This document shows positions 1-11,400 of a stretch of 64,000 bases of DNA, in pieces (position 1 is the stretch's first letter; each line of letters starts with the position of its first letter). The notes below the pieces were generated by a model, which did no database searches, was not told the DNA's origin, and saw nothing but the letters and a program-made list of their open reading frames with translations. The stretch is from Ptychodera flava (lineage: Eukaryota > Hemichordata > Enteropneusta > Ptychoderidae). The translations under genes and the position numbers were made by a program. The DNA lies in NCBI RefSeq assembly GCF_041260155.1, contig NC_091942.1, positions 10,992,501 to 11,056,500 on the forward strand, in the 5' to 3' direction.

Positions 1-77
1 ACCTATCACATTTTATTTCGACATTTAATTTCTGATGCCTTGTGTTTTTGATTTCTACCTTCTGGCTTTGGGCAAAG

Positions 78-184
78 TTGGAGGCTGGAAGGAATATTTC
101 ACAGTTGCAGATAACGAAATGTTCGACGCAAAGTATGAAGAATGGGTGGAAGAAAGTGGACTGGAGTTTGATTTTGAATTGTGA
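78..184 (+). CDS. Cytosolic sulfotransferase, C-terminal exon (partial)
   Basis: This is the last coding exon of a SULT1-type cytosolic sulfotransferase, an enzyme that moves the sulfonate group of PAPS to hydroxyl or amine groups of small molecules. After the AG at 76-77 the frame reads VGGWKEYFTVADNEMFDAKY, then WVEESGLEFDFEL and a TGA at 182-184. It matches the conserved C-terminal end of the family, where (R)KGxxGDWKNxFTVAQNExFD is followed by an acidic, hydrophobic tail ending in EL. The Gly-Trp-Lys block contributes to PAPS 3'-phosphate binding in known SULTs. The exon enters in phase 1, so the preceding exon should end with a single G. All upstream exons lie outside the window, so the subfamily cannot be decided. 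The 3' UTR probably runs to the AATAAA at 1053-1058. Confidence 0.82.
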
Positions 185-1118
185 AGGAATCTGTATCATT
201 AGCAAACTTTGGTTCTGTTTTAAACAAGCACATTCTACCATCATAGACTCCATGGTGTATGATGCATTATGCCCACTGTTCAACCTACCATACCAGAGAG
301 TTACTTGACACATTGTACAAACGACACATTTGCATCAATGCTTTAATAGGGAAATACCCATTTCTGTGTTTTATATGCCAATAGTCTTGTTTTTTAACAC
401 AGTCCATGAAATTCCAGGTTTTACACAATGAAAGACAAAGCTGCAGTGTATTTTAAATTGGAAGAATGGCAAGTACGCTTACTTGACCGAACAACCAGTG
501 TGAGTACAGAGCAGAGCAAGTTTGGTCCCAGTATCGACAGAATTTCAGTGTTTCTAAAAAGAAACAACCACACATAGACTTTCAGTAAATATGTATTGGT
601 TAGAAAAGCATTAATGTTAAGGGTAAACACATTTTTCCCAAATCTGTGTTTATAACCTTTATTTCTAGAGGTTACCCTTGACAGACATTGTCCCTTATTG
701 TTTAAAAAGTGATTATTTTATACCATTGAGTAGCCCTTTACTGTTCAGTATCCATTGTCAATGAATATACCCAAACATGAATATGCTAAAACATGATGTA
801 TAGTACCAGGGTACTATACATCAGACACTCTTCTTCATGTCACATAGCAAATGGATGGCACAATGTTTCTCCTTGTTTACATGTAATAGCCTGTACAAGA
901 GATGAAGATGCATACAAGTGCCAGAATAATGTGATAGTGTTTTGTAAATAACGTTGACATTACAGTTGCTAGTTTTCTACAGTATACTCTAGAGCCTACA
1001 AGTATGCAATTACACCCCACCCCCACCCCAAATCCCCCGTGACCAGCAAATCAATAAAATACAGTACGCAGGGGTTTGAGAGTGGTAACAAGTAGGTCAT
1101 TTCACTTTGCTGATTCTG
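185..1118 (+). other. Sulfotransferase 3' UTR overlapping the CYBC1 tail
   Basis: No gene is seen here. AT-rich sequence runs to the AATAAA at 1053-1058, which is the likely poly(A) signal of the sulfotransferase. On the other strand TTTATT at 657-662 could be the reverse-strand poly(A) signal of CYBC1, in which case the two convergent 3' UTRs overlap. A C-rich run lies at 1014-1040. Confidence 0.4.
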
Positions 1119-4100
1119 TCATTCCTGTGTGGTTTCATCTTGTTTGGAAAAGCTAGCTGACTGCAGTACGTCTTCATCTTCACTGCTGCTGTCATCGGAT
1201 GATGACGAGTCATCAGATGACGACGAGTCATCATCATCATCGTCGTCGTCTTCGTTGTCTCTCTTTTTGTCCAGCTGGAGAAATGCCTTGATCACATCAC
1301 AAATGGCAAGATGTTCACTGGAAAGCACATAACCAAAAGTTTACAAGTTTGATAAAATTTTGAAAATCTTGTCATTGTTTTCTGAAAAACTAATAAATAC
1401 CTGACCAATTGCTAGCACTTATAACATTATTAAAACGTATTAATATGTATTAATAACATATTCTGACATTATACATCCATACTGTTGTAGTGTTTGATGT
1501 GGGCTGCTTCATTAATACTGCTATAAGAAACAACTTGGTGTAAAATTCAAAATGTACAGCTAGTTCATGATTGACATTTTTATCCGTGAATAAACCACTT
1601 GCACGTATACTGTCTGGGTTAATATTCTGAATATCAGAAATTCATAATTCAAGCTACATTTGTGTCATACGAGAAATGATAATAATTCATGAATTTTGTC
1701 TCATATTGTTATTATGGTTTTATGGAATAAAACAGTACATCTCTGACTGTCTTACCTTTTGTCTGTCATTGTACACACTTCCGTGATACGCAGCACAAAC
1801 CCCGACGCACACTGAAGTACTACGTAGTATGCTTTGCCAGAATATTTAACGTCTTCCTCTTCCACTTTGACTCCTATGATTTCTGAGAGTCTTGAAACCA
1901 CTGCAGATGATATTGAAACAGTAATGAGGATAGGGGTGGATACGTCAGGCTTCATTTCAAATGTATCAGATACACTATTTAAGGTAGAATGGGCCTTGGG
2001 GACAGATATACATACTTTCAAACTTTTACAAAATTCTTTTGGTCGACCACTTGTGGGGGTTCATTTTGAAGCTCATGGTGTAACTAAACTTTTCACCAGC
2101 TTATTTTTGTGAAAATTGAAAATTTTATTTTTTCCCCATAGTGTCAACACAGTAATGATGGCCATTTTGAATTACAAGCATTGGGTAGGGTAATTCTTTT
2201 CTGCAGTTCCTAAATTTTCACGATTAGCCCCTGACTCTTCTTCTTGATTTCAAAAGGGAATGATTTAAAGCCTGATTGAGAAAAGTTTGGGCAAAAGTTT
2301 AAATCTTTCAATTTTGAGGCGTGAACTACCTTAACTGACAACAGTCGGATCTGAATAAAGGTCAAAGGGATTGATGTAAGGAATGAAGGATTCTGAATTC
2401 ACTTTAACATTTATGCTAAAGTCTATGATAGATTTTTTCATCTGCAGTCATAAAAAGGCTAAGCACAGTTTCTAACATTCACACTTTTACAATAGACAGT
2501 AAATCATGATTGTACAATTTCTACACAACAAGCGTACAGAGTGTTTACAATTTTGAAGTACATGTATGATGTGAATTGAGACTGCTTATAATGCACATTC
2601 TAAGATTTCACTTTTCAGCACTAAAGAAAACAATAGGGCTTTTTGCATAAAAGTAAATGTTTGCAAATTTAGATTACATTTTTGGAAATTTTGCATGCAA
2701 GAAATACGAAAATACAACTTTATAGGCGACTGCAAACATTACAATGAACACTAGAATGACACATATAAATGGCTCACACCAATGCTATAGCAGCCATACA
2801 TGCAACACTGACAAAATTTGTCTGCACATTTGTTCAGCTATAAGGTAGTAACAAATCTGTAACTGTGAACCAGGAACAGCGCTATTCAAATTAGCTTTTG
2901 TGTCAGCACTGTTTTTGTTTTTGTGGAGCAAAGTTTGCAAGATGGTTTGCTCTATACAAACTACCTCTTCCCCAGCATTCAAATGACAAGAATTCAATAA
3001 AACCATGAAATTAACTGTTAACAATGCTTGGAAAGTAGCTGTGATATCGCAGCGGTACTTGTGGCGTGTATCGAATGCGATCGGGTCATTGAGGTCATCG
3101 CCACAGTCCCGCTGCGAGCCAACGCATAGGCTTCGTTGGCAGTTTACGACGACACCGACCGGTGTCGTAGATTTAGCTCGCAAAATAATGAACTATATTA
3201 GCCTTTGAATAAATAAACTTGTATCATCTTTATCATTGTCTATCTGAGACTCAATCTGTGCGCCTGCTAACTTTCTTGAAGATAAGAACACGTATTTTCG
3301 ACCATTTTCCCGTGAGCCGTCGACGGTTCTACGATGTTTGCTCGATCGCGCGTACAACGCATTGAATACGTTGGAGGTCAAAAGTTCATATTCAAGCAGG
3401 AACCATCGACGACTCACCGAAAAACGGTCGAAAATACATGTTGTCACGGTCGGGCTCGTTAGCAGGAGTAGAAGATGAGTCTCAGATAGTCAGTGATACA
3501 GTAGGTATAATTTTATTTTTTGCATGCTTTATCTATTTTATTATTTTGCGAGCTAAATCTACGATACCGGTCGGTCTCATAGTAAACTGCCAACGAAGCC
3601 TATGCGTTGGCTCGCAGCGGGACTGTGGCGATGACCTCAATGACCTGATTGCGTTCGATACACGCCACAAGTACCGCTGCGATATCACAGCTACTTGGAA
3701 AGCAGATTGACTGACAAGAACCATAAAAAATACCGCAATTATTCAGTGTCGCTCAAATTTGATCAGAATTGGTATATACCAGTATGGGTACCAAAGATCA
3801 ACAATACATATTGTTTCTATCTGTTCAGTGCAGGAAAATTCTATGCTGATGTTATGACAATGATTTCTGCACAGTACAACCAGAAAAACAACAAGAAATA
3901 TTTAAACCAGCAAAAAAAGAATGGCAAAAGTAAATAAGGTCTGAAACTTTAGGTACTGGAGTTCAACTTTAGCAACATGCATAGCAGAAACAGTTAGTCC
4001 CTCTTAGTTGGACCATAGACAGTCTTCCCCCTCTACTGTCTATGGTTTGATCTGGTCTGTTAAGTAATATGTAACAGTTCATAAACAATGACAGGAAATG

Positions 4101-6820
4101 ACTCAAGCCTGTTTCAGACACTGGCCATCACTCCTGCACATTTGCAGGATTTCGCTTTTTCTTACCTCATATGCACATTTTTGACACTGACAAGTTCATT
4201 TGAACAAATTCACATCTCAACCCCTGCATCTACCTGTACACCAAATACTGAGATGGTAGCTTTGGCGGTATGGGAGCCTTTGTGTGTGACGGACATACAT
4301 CCGCACATACCCACAAATATACAGACATACAGACGCCACTCAGACTCATCATATAAGCTCTTTTTGGTATTTATATATAAAACCAAATATGAGCTAAAAA
4401 AAGTAAAAAAAATGTGCAGGTGGTCACTTTATTTTTTGGAAAGAAGCCATGACCAGAAACAATTTTCTATTTTTGGCCTTATCTGAAACATACAAACATA
4501 CACTGAAAGTTCCCCTAGAGTTCTATCAAAACCAATTAGATCTAAAACATGTAGATTGCAGAATGATATCGGCTAATAAAACGATGTGAACCATGCTTGC
4601 TGGGTCAAGGGTCTCAACAAAGTACATATAGGTACCATATAACAGCTAAAGTTAAAAAAAAGCCATGTATTCTAGGAAATGCACCCTCAACGTATTCTTG
4701 AACTACTCAGTTAAAACAAATTTGCTTGAATTCACACATGATCTGTACATGTCAGTCATGTTTGTGAGAGAAACGTCAGTAATTCTACGAAGTTTTGACA
4801 GCATATTATTTTTGTACCCAGAAAAGAGAAAATCAGTAAATGGCCACTGAAGTGAAGGGTTTCCTTTAACCTGTTTGTCTTATTATGTTAGAGCCTAATA
4901 TTAATGTGCATACACTTCTAAATACCAATTCTAGCATGATACTGAGTCACGTGACCAACTTACTGGAAAGTATGACAGTATTTTAAAATGATGGTATTTG
5001 ATTGGGCAGCCACATATAGTGGCAAACACTGCTGCATGGGATTCACACCAAGCAATCAGTGTTTCAAAAAAATCACCCCTTACCTTGTCTCTGATCTCGC
5101 AACGGTAAGATTATCTTATGCACAAGATTGAACTTTTTCATTCGGACTTCATTCTTTGCTTTATCAAGTATGCAGTCCTGAAATGACACGTATATATTAA
5201 TCATTGACTTTCAATGGTGTATACGTTAGTATATACAGTTGTTCCTGTTTTTTCATTGTCATTTTTTATCATTTGTTATTGTACAACCATGAAAATATAT
5301 GGGATCTGGTATCAGCAATGTGATTACCTTAGTGTATTTATTTTTTAACATATTCAAATACTTACTTCCCATTCTTCAAGATTTGTAGTGGCGACAAAGG
5401 CGCATCCTACGATGTACATTATACTCCATAGAAGGCCATCATTACCGAATAATGCTGCCCCAAAACCAACAGATACAATACCTAGATTAAAAAAAAAGAC
5501 AGTAGAAAGCAAATGAGAAAATTTGTTATGAAGTAAGTTGAGCTGATTTGTGGAAATCAAACTGCAGTGTATGGTAAAAGCTACCAGTAAGTTTTATTTC
5601 CCCACATTTTTCATTATATTTATGCCTTTTATGAAATAATTTGCATATGTAATATTAAAATGGAGACAGTAACAATGAGCCCTGAGTAGTGAATCCTGAA
5701 AATTGACATGACTATTCTTTTCATTTTGAAAAATCAAGCACCCTGTGACAATATGAAATTGAATGAAAATCATATCTACTGTTGATCATATGTTCTGTAA
5801 CAATAAATAATCTTCAACGCCATAGTCTCAAGGCTGTAGAATTTGTGTCCAAGTTTACTTGTACATTGTTTATTTATTTATTTACAAGTTTATTTTTCTT
5901 TCATAGTTTGTGTTTCCTCCCCTAACCACTTCCATAGAGCAAAGTCCAAGAACAGGTGACTTTGAAACAATCGGGTAATACTCAAATACTGGACAGTCGA
6001 TGTTTATTAAGCTTCTTTAGTTGTAACTTTCAGTATTTTTTCCACACATTTTGCCCTATTTGTGAAATTTACATCCTTCAAGTTGTTCTACTCCATATGT
6101 TATGTTGAAATTCTTGGTATTCAACTTGTTAAAGCTGCCTGTATTTGTTGTACTTGATGACAACTGAATTTTATTATGAGATAAAAATATTTGTTATCAG
6201 GTTTCTCACATTTTGGAGACAATGTGAATGTATTTGCAAAGATAACGCCTAAAATTTGTCTTTCAACATACACTTGGAGACACAGGAAGTACCGTATACT
6301 TGTAATTATATCGGCACTTAAACAAAGAAAATATTACCAATAACTTTCTTCTTTAAAGATCATGGACACTGCTACAACATTCGGAAACTGAAGCTTGGTC
6401 AGCAAAATATGGTACAGCCCCGTGAGTTGTGCACCTCTTGAGTTCACGTTCTATACCACAACATAGTCCCTCAGTGGAGGGACTGTGAACATAAACACTA
6501 TTCACAGAACAAAACTACATTTTGACAGAGTTGATCATTCAGGTAAACAACAAGTGTGTATATCCTGATGATGGTGGTAATGGTGGTGATCAAAACATTT
6601 TGGTTCGAAGGATTTGGACCTTTCATCACGAATATGATAGTGCAGCTGTAGATGTTTGACATGAGAAAGACACAAACACACATACGTACATACACAAAAC
6701 AAAAACAAACCTGGCTATGCTAATGAACTCACCAATAAATATACTCCATGATCTATTACTGGGCGTTCTAGAAAGATGTAGGATTTGGTCAGTTTTGCTA
6801 ATGACTGACATGTACGTCAT
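1119..6820 (-). CDS. CYBC1: CYBC1 (Eros), cytochrome b-245 chaperone 1 orthologue, complete
   Basis: CYBC1/Eros is an ER membrane protein that in vertebrates stabilises gp91phox (NOX2) and its partner p22phox. Five exons join in frame: 6820-6733, 5481-5366, 5177-5084, 1900-1756 and 1317-1119, with GT-AG junctions. The product is 213 aa against 187 in human. I recognise the N-terminal block (LHLSRTPSNRSWSIFIG; human LHLKRAPGIRSWSLLVG), the membrane segment pair with VGCAFVATTNLEEWE (human VTGCLFVAVQNLEDWE), the VEEEDVKYSGKAYYVVLQ strand region (human VEEEKVRYFGKGYMVVLR) and the helix EHLAICDVIKAFLQL. The C-terminus is a Ser/Asp/Glu-rich tract longer than in human. The start is the first ATG at 6820; a second Met lies three codons in. 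Intron 3 (1901-5083) holds a TTAA MITE and a 658-bp foldback element. Confidence 0.9.
1983..2330. mobile_element. TTAA-flanked MITE, family A (full length)
   Basis: A 348-bp element has inverted ends (GGTAGAATGGGCC at left, GTGAACTACC at right) and exact TTAA at both borders (1979-1982 and 2331-2334). Its centre carries the family landmark AACACAGTAATGATGGCCAT. The TTAA duplication fits piggyBac- or Kolobok-type mobilisation. It lies in CYBC1 intron 3, about 80 bp upstream of the exon 4 acceptor. Confidence 0.75.
3036..3693. mobile_element. Foldback element, 658 bp, 9-bp target duplication (Mutator-like)
   Basis: Almost the whole element is one inverted repeat. The left arm from 3036 (TAGCTGTGATATCGCAGCGG) pairs with the right arm ending at 3693 (its complement ends in CAGCTA), and the pairing continues inward to a central loop near 3340-3390. 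The flanks carry a perfect direct repeat CTTGGAAAG at 3027-3035 and 3694-3702. A 9-bp duplication with very long inverted repeats is typical of Mutator-superfamily foldback elements. No transposase is encoded. It lies in CYBC1 intron 3. Confidence 0.8.
4946..4955. promoter_or_regulatory. Palindromic E-box GTCACGTGAC
   Basis: The exact 10-bp palindrome GTCACGTGAC lies in CYBC1 intron 3, 129 bp from exon 3. It matches the CLEAR/TFEB-type E-box known from vertebrates. Occupancy cannot be judged from sequence. Confidence 0.2.
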
Positions 6821-7146
6821 GGCTGTGTTGTTGGTTTTCCAGATATGATATGTTTCAAACTCTTAGCATATTTTCCGGGTTTGACTTCCTGTCCACAGCG
6901 TGCGTCCGCGACGTAATATTCCCGCCAGAGCTCACCACTCCTCGAAACTTGACTGTTCTTTATCTTGGTTCTTACGGTGAAAGAATAACTGTGTTTGAGC
7001 GGACTAAAAATTCGCAGAGTCGTGTCAAAACCACAGGTCAGACTTCGGATCACTTCTCGTTTTCTTGGCTTCCTTCAAATTTCAGTTTCATTGGTGCGAA
7101 TCAATGACCTTGCATAACCCGGGGTGAGAGGTTAAATTTTGTCAAC
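6821..7146. promoter_or_regulatory. Putative bidirectional promoter between CYBC1 and CIAO3
   Basis: The start codons of CYBC1 (minus) and CIAO3 (plus) are 326 bp apart and diverge. The segment is more GC- and CpG-rich than the surroundings (for example around 6895-6920 and 7110-7130), with no TATA box near either start, as is usual for CpG-type divergent housekeeping promoters. It should contain both 5' UTRs. Open reading frames here on either strand are short and not conserved. Confidence 0.55.
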
Positions 7147-8399
7147 ATGGCGTCACATTTCAGCGGTGCGTTACAACTTACAGATTTGGATGATTTTATT
7201 ACGCCTTCTCAGGTAAGAACTGGGTTGTTTTCAAATTATATCCAACGTGTTGAAGTAGTTGGATATATCGAGTTGTTCCCATGCAACTATGTGGCGCCAA
7301 TACGTTAGTTTTTTTAATTTTCGTAGTCAAGGGCGCGGGCGCTGGGGACGCAAGTCATGGTCTGCTTTGCCATTGGTAATGGTACAGTAGGTCGAGGTTT
7401 TGCCACAACTGAACTCCAGGAAAAATAGTGTACTCCAGCCATGGTATTGTAAGCTTCAGTCAGATCTAGGTTGTGCTTGATATGGGAGTGGCAGGACTAC
7501 GAATTTCAGCATATCATGGCATTGACCACTTGGTGGTTGGTGGAATGTTGCACAAAAATGTGCTCTCTGCCAGTACTATATATAGGGGGTCCTACTAATT
7601 ACTGCCCGTGACTGCCCGTAGCTGCCCGAGGACTGCCCGAGGAGCAAGTACAAATTAGAGGTAAGACAATAGACTGTTGAGTTTTTTCCTAGGGTCTATG
7701 ATAAGGCCAACCAAATGAAATTCACGTAGTGTAATTTAATTAAAGCACAATAAAAATTCAAAACTCGAATATAAATGCCATAAAATTACCAGTTCTTGCG
7801 AATTTTTGTCACTCGTACAGGAATGTATCAAGCCAGTGAAAGTTGAAAAAAAGGGCGGTGGACTTGGAAAGATTAAGATAGAAGACGATGGCAGCTATTT
7901 TCAGATTACAGAGGTGAGCTCAATTTTTTATGCAGCTTCCCCATTTTATAAAACTGACAGGCCAAGAGGAAGAGATTAGAGTAACCTTGAATCAAAGTAA
8001 TGATAATTCAAGTACATGTCTGCAGTCATCTTTGGAAGTTGTGAGGACCTGATAAGGTCACAATATGTGCCATTTATCCTTCAGGAAACTTTGATGGCCA
8101 ACTAGGCCTGTCTCACTAGAAGTGATCATGTATGTTTCTACCAATCCCATGGTTTTGTTGTTGCAAAAGTTTCATAGTGAAGTTGCATTGATGAGATTAA
8201 CATTATTAAGTGTTGATTCACCACACATACATTACATTTCATTTTATTATATTTTCACATGACATAAACCAGGAAATACCAAGTTGTATTATAATTCGTT
8301 ATTTTGTTTTTTAATGTGAAAAAAAAATACTGTGTTTGATTTAAAGCTGTTATTACAACATAGTGCAATGTAAACCTCTACTTAAAAGCAAGCAGTAAA

Positions 8400-8459
<60 letters not shown>

Positions 8460-11400
8460 GATGATTATTATTATTATTCTTATTCTGGCATACATTTAAA
8501 TTTATAAAAAATATAACACTTTTACCCTTTATAGGATGGTAGCTCTACCAAACTACAAAAAGCCAAGATAACACTGGACGACTGCCTGGCTTGCAGTGGA
8601 TGCATCACATCAGCAGAGAGTGTTCTCATAACACAACAGAGCCAAGAGGAACTGTACAGAGTTTTACAGGAAAATGCAACAATGTGTCAGGTATGTACAT
8701 CTGTGTGTGTGGGTATGCATACATCGGTGATCTCATTTAATCTGTAGGAACACTTGCAACATCCACCTTAGTGACTTACTGTTCACATCACTTTTACCAT
8801 AAATGTCACTTAGGCTTGACCTATAGGATTTCATACTTGTATTTGACAGAGGGTATTGCTCAGATAGGCCTGTATAAGGTATGTATTGCTTGTACCAGGC
8901 AAAGTCATCTGACTGTTTGACCCTGACCTCATTGTATCAAGATATATTTGAACATAGAGAATGAAAAAGATATTTTTTAGCTGAGGTTTGTCTCCCTTTT
9001 TCTCAGTATACATTCATATGTAGATGGCTGCTTTGATGCAACATTGATGAAATATATGATTTTCTTGCATTTCAGAATGGCACTCCAGAAAAACAAAAAC
9101 TGATCATTGTCTCTGTGTCACCACAAGCCAGGGCATCACTTGCTGCAAAATACAAACTGTCAATCCAAGATACGGCTGAGAAACTGACAGGGTTCTTCAA
9201 GAGACTTGGTGAGAAAACATTTTAATCAAATATATCCAGGGAATTTGTAATGAACACTCTGAATAAACACTCCCATCCTATTTCTCAATGTGTAAATCCA
9301 TCCTAGCGCCCCTTTGAAAACAGTGAAAATATTCAAAAATCTGATGGGGAGAGGGCCAAGGTTATGCACTAGAATCAGAAGAACGACAATCTTGAAGATA
9401 ATTCAAATGAAATCTATTTCAAAGAGTACCATACTGTGCTATGTAACATTTTTCACGCTCATACCAAGTAGCGGGATATTTTACAAACTCTTGCTCATGC
9501 AGGTGTGCATCATGTATTTGACACAACATTTACAAGGGACTTCAGTCTAATGGAAAGTGGCAGAGAGTTTCTACAGAGATACAAGAACAGCAAAGAGAAG
9601 GGCAGCCTCCCAATGCTTGCCTCTGCCTGTCCAGGTAAGAGAATGGTGCAGTGTAGATATCACAGTTCAGATTACTAGTAAACTCCTAAATCTGAAATAT
9701 CGACTTCTTTCCATAAAGTTATACAGTGAGAGATGAAAGAGCCCACAATAAAACTGGCCAATACCAGCAATCATTAAATTATGAAAGAAATGATGTTAGG
9801 TAATATAATCTACAGTGAATGCTATGAAAAATTCATTTATTCTCCGCATGGTTTAAGCAGACACAAGTAGTAACAACATGCTCAGACTGCTTTTTATGAT
9901 CACATGTCTTTGATCATGTGATAATCATATGTAAATATGACAAAGTATGTTCCTTAAGGCTAGGTATTTTATCTTCAAATATAAACAAAGACCTAGATAT
10001 TGTGAAGTCAGTTCCACCATAAACCCTCGAGAAATCCAATGTAAGTTGTGTAATGTGGCCATCTGCAAATCCAAATGTCCCCCAAATTTTTGCTGATGAC
10101 TACTTTTATGAGAGAAAATTACGACACCAACATCTGTGTACTGCCACAGGATGGATATGCTATGCTGAGAAGACACACGGAGACTACATACTGCCGTACA
10201 TCAGCTCCACAAAGTCACCTCAACAGATCATGGGGTCTCTGGTCAAGGATTTCTTCGCCAGGCAGAATAACAGGACAGCTGATCAGGTGTACCATGTGAC
10301 CGTCATGCCTTGCTTTGATAAGAAACTTGAAGCTTCTAGACAGGATTTCTACAGTGATATTTATAGTACTAGGGACGTTGACTGTGTCATTACATCAGGT
10401 GTGCATCAATCTGATATTCCGATACTCAAAGCATCACCTTGACATGTTTGTTATAACCACACTATTTCTGATAATGTAGTTGGCGCCCTCTACATAGAAG
10501 TGGGGACACTATGTTAATTTACATTGGCTTTCACGGAGAATCAAACATCACTGACTGCAAAGCAGAGTGTGTTTTCATGTTCTGAATTCTGTCGCCGCAG
10601 TTTTTTTCTTCTAACCATATTGAATCTCATCTCACTTTCAAATTGTAAATTTAGGTTAGGTACATTATCACCAGCCCAAGTTAAATTGAAGCACATTGCA
10701 TGATAAAGTAATTAGCATACAGGCAATCAAGTTATGTGAACCATGAACCATGTTCTTTGATGTACAGTGGAAGTTGGGATGAAATTGAGTCTGGCATAGA
10801 GAATGTTCACATCATTGTCTCTACCTTTCTTTCTGAATTTCACTGATCAGGTGAAGTGGATGTCATGTTAGAGAAGGAAGGCGTCTCATTGGCTGATGTG
10901 GAGTCACATGACCTGGATTCAGTGTAAGTATATGGTGTATCAAATTCAAAAGAAGGGGCTTGTCATCATAGAGTGGAAAAAAACTTCTCTGAAAAATAAA
11001 AAAATGAAGCAAATCCAGTTTTATCATTTGTTATGTTGGCCATGTGTTATTTGACTGGAGAGGTCTGTGAAAAACAAAGTCTGTTTAGGAAAGTACTTAT
11101 AAAAAATGTTGGCTATTTTCATTTTATATATCAACAGACTGTGCAGTGTATCGGGAAATGAACTTGTCAGCCATACTGGCAGTGGTTCAGGTGGATACCT
11201 GGAGTACATTTTGAAATATGCTGCCAAAGAACTCTACGGACAGCATGTAGAAAACATTCAATACAAGACACTGAGGTAAGAGAGGCTTAGAAAGTTTTGT
11301 TTCTGTATCGTTCATCTCCTGTTCTGCATTGGTGATGGTGTAGTCTACCTTATATTTAAAGGGCCAGTAATTCTAACTTTTGATTATTTTTCATTTTTTT

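Noticed and set aside
1129-1332. Plus-strand Ser-rich open frame
   Set aside because: It is the antisense shadow of the CYBC1 Asp/Ser tail, caused by triplet repeats.
4088-4486. 132-codon open frame on the plus strand in CYBC1 intron 3
   Set aside because: Low-complexity and repeat-like (ACATAC-rich) composition, with no domain. It lies antisense inside an intron.
8400-8477. CRISPR-like or structured repeat
   Set aside because: It is a plain GAT trinucleotide microsatellite without spacers.
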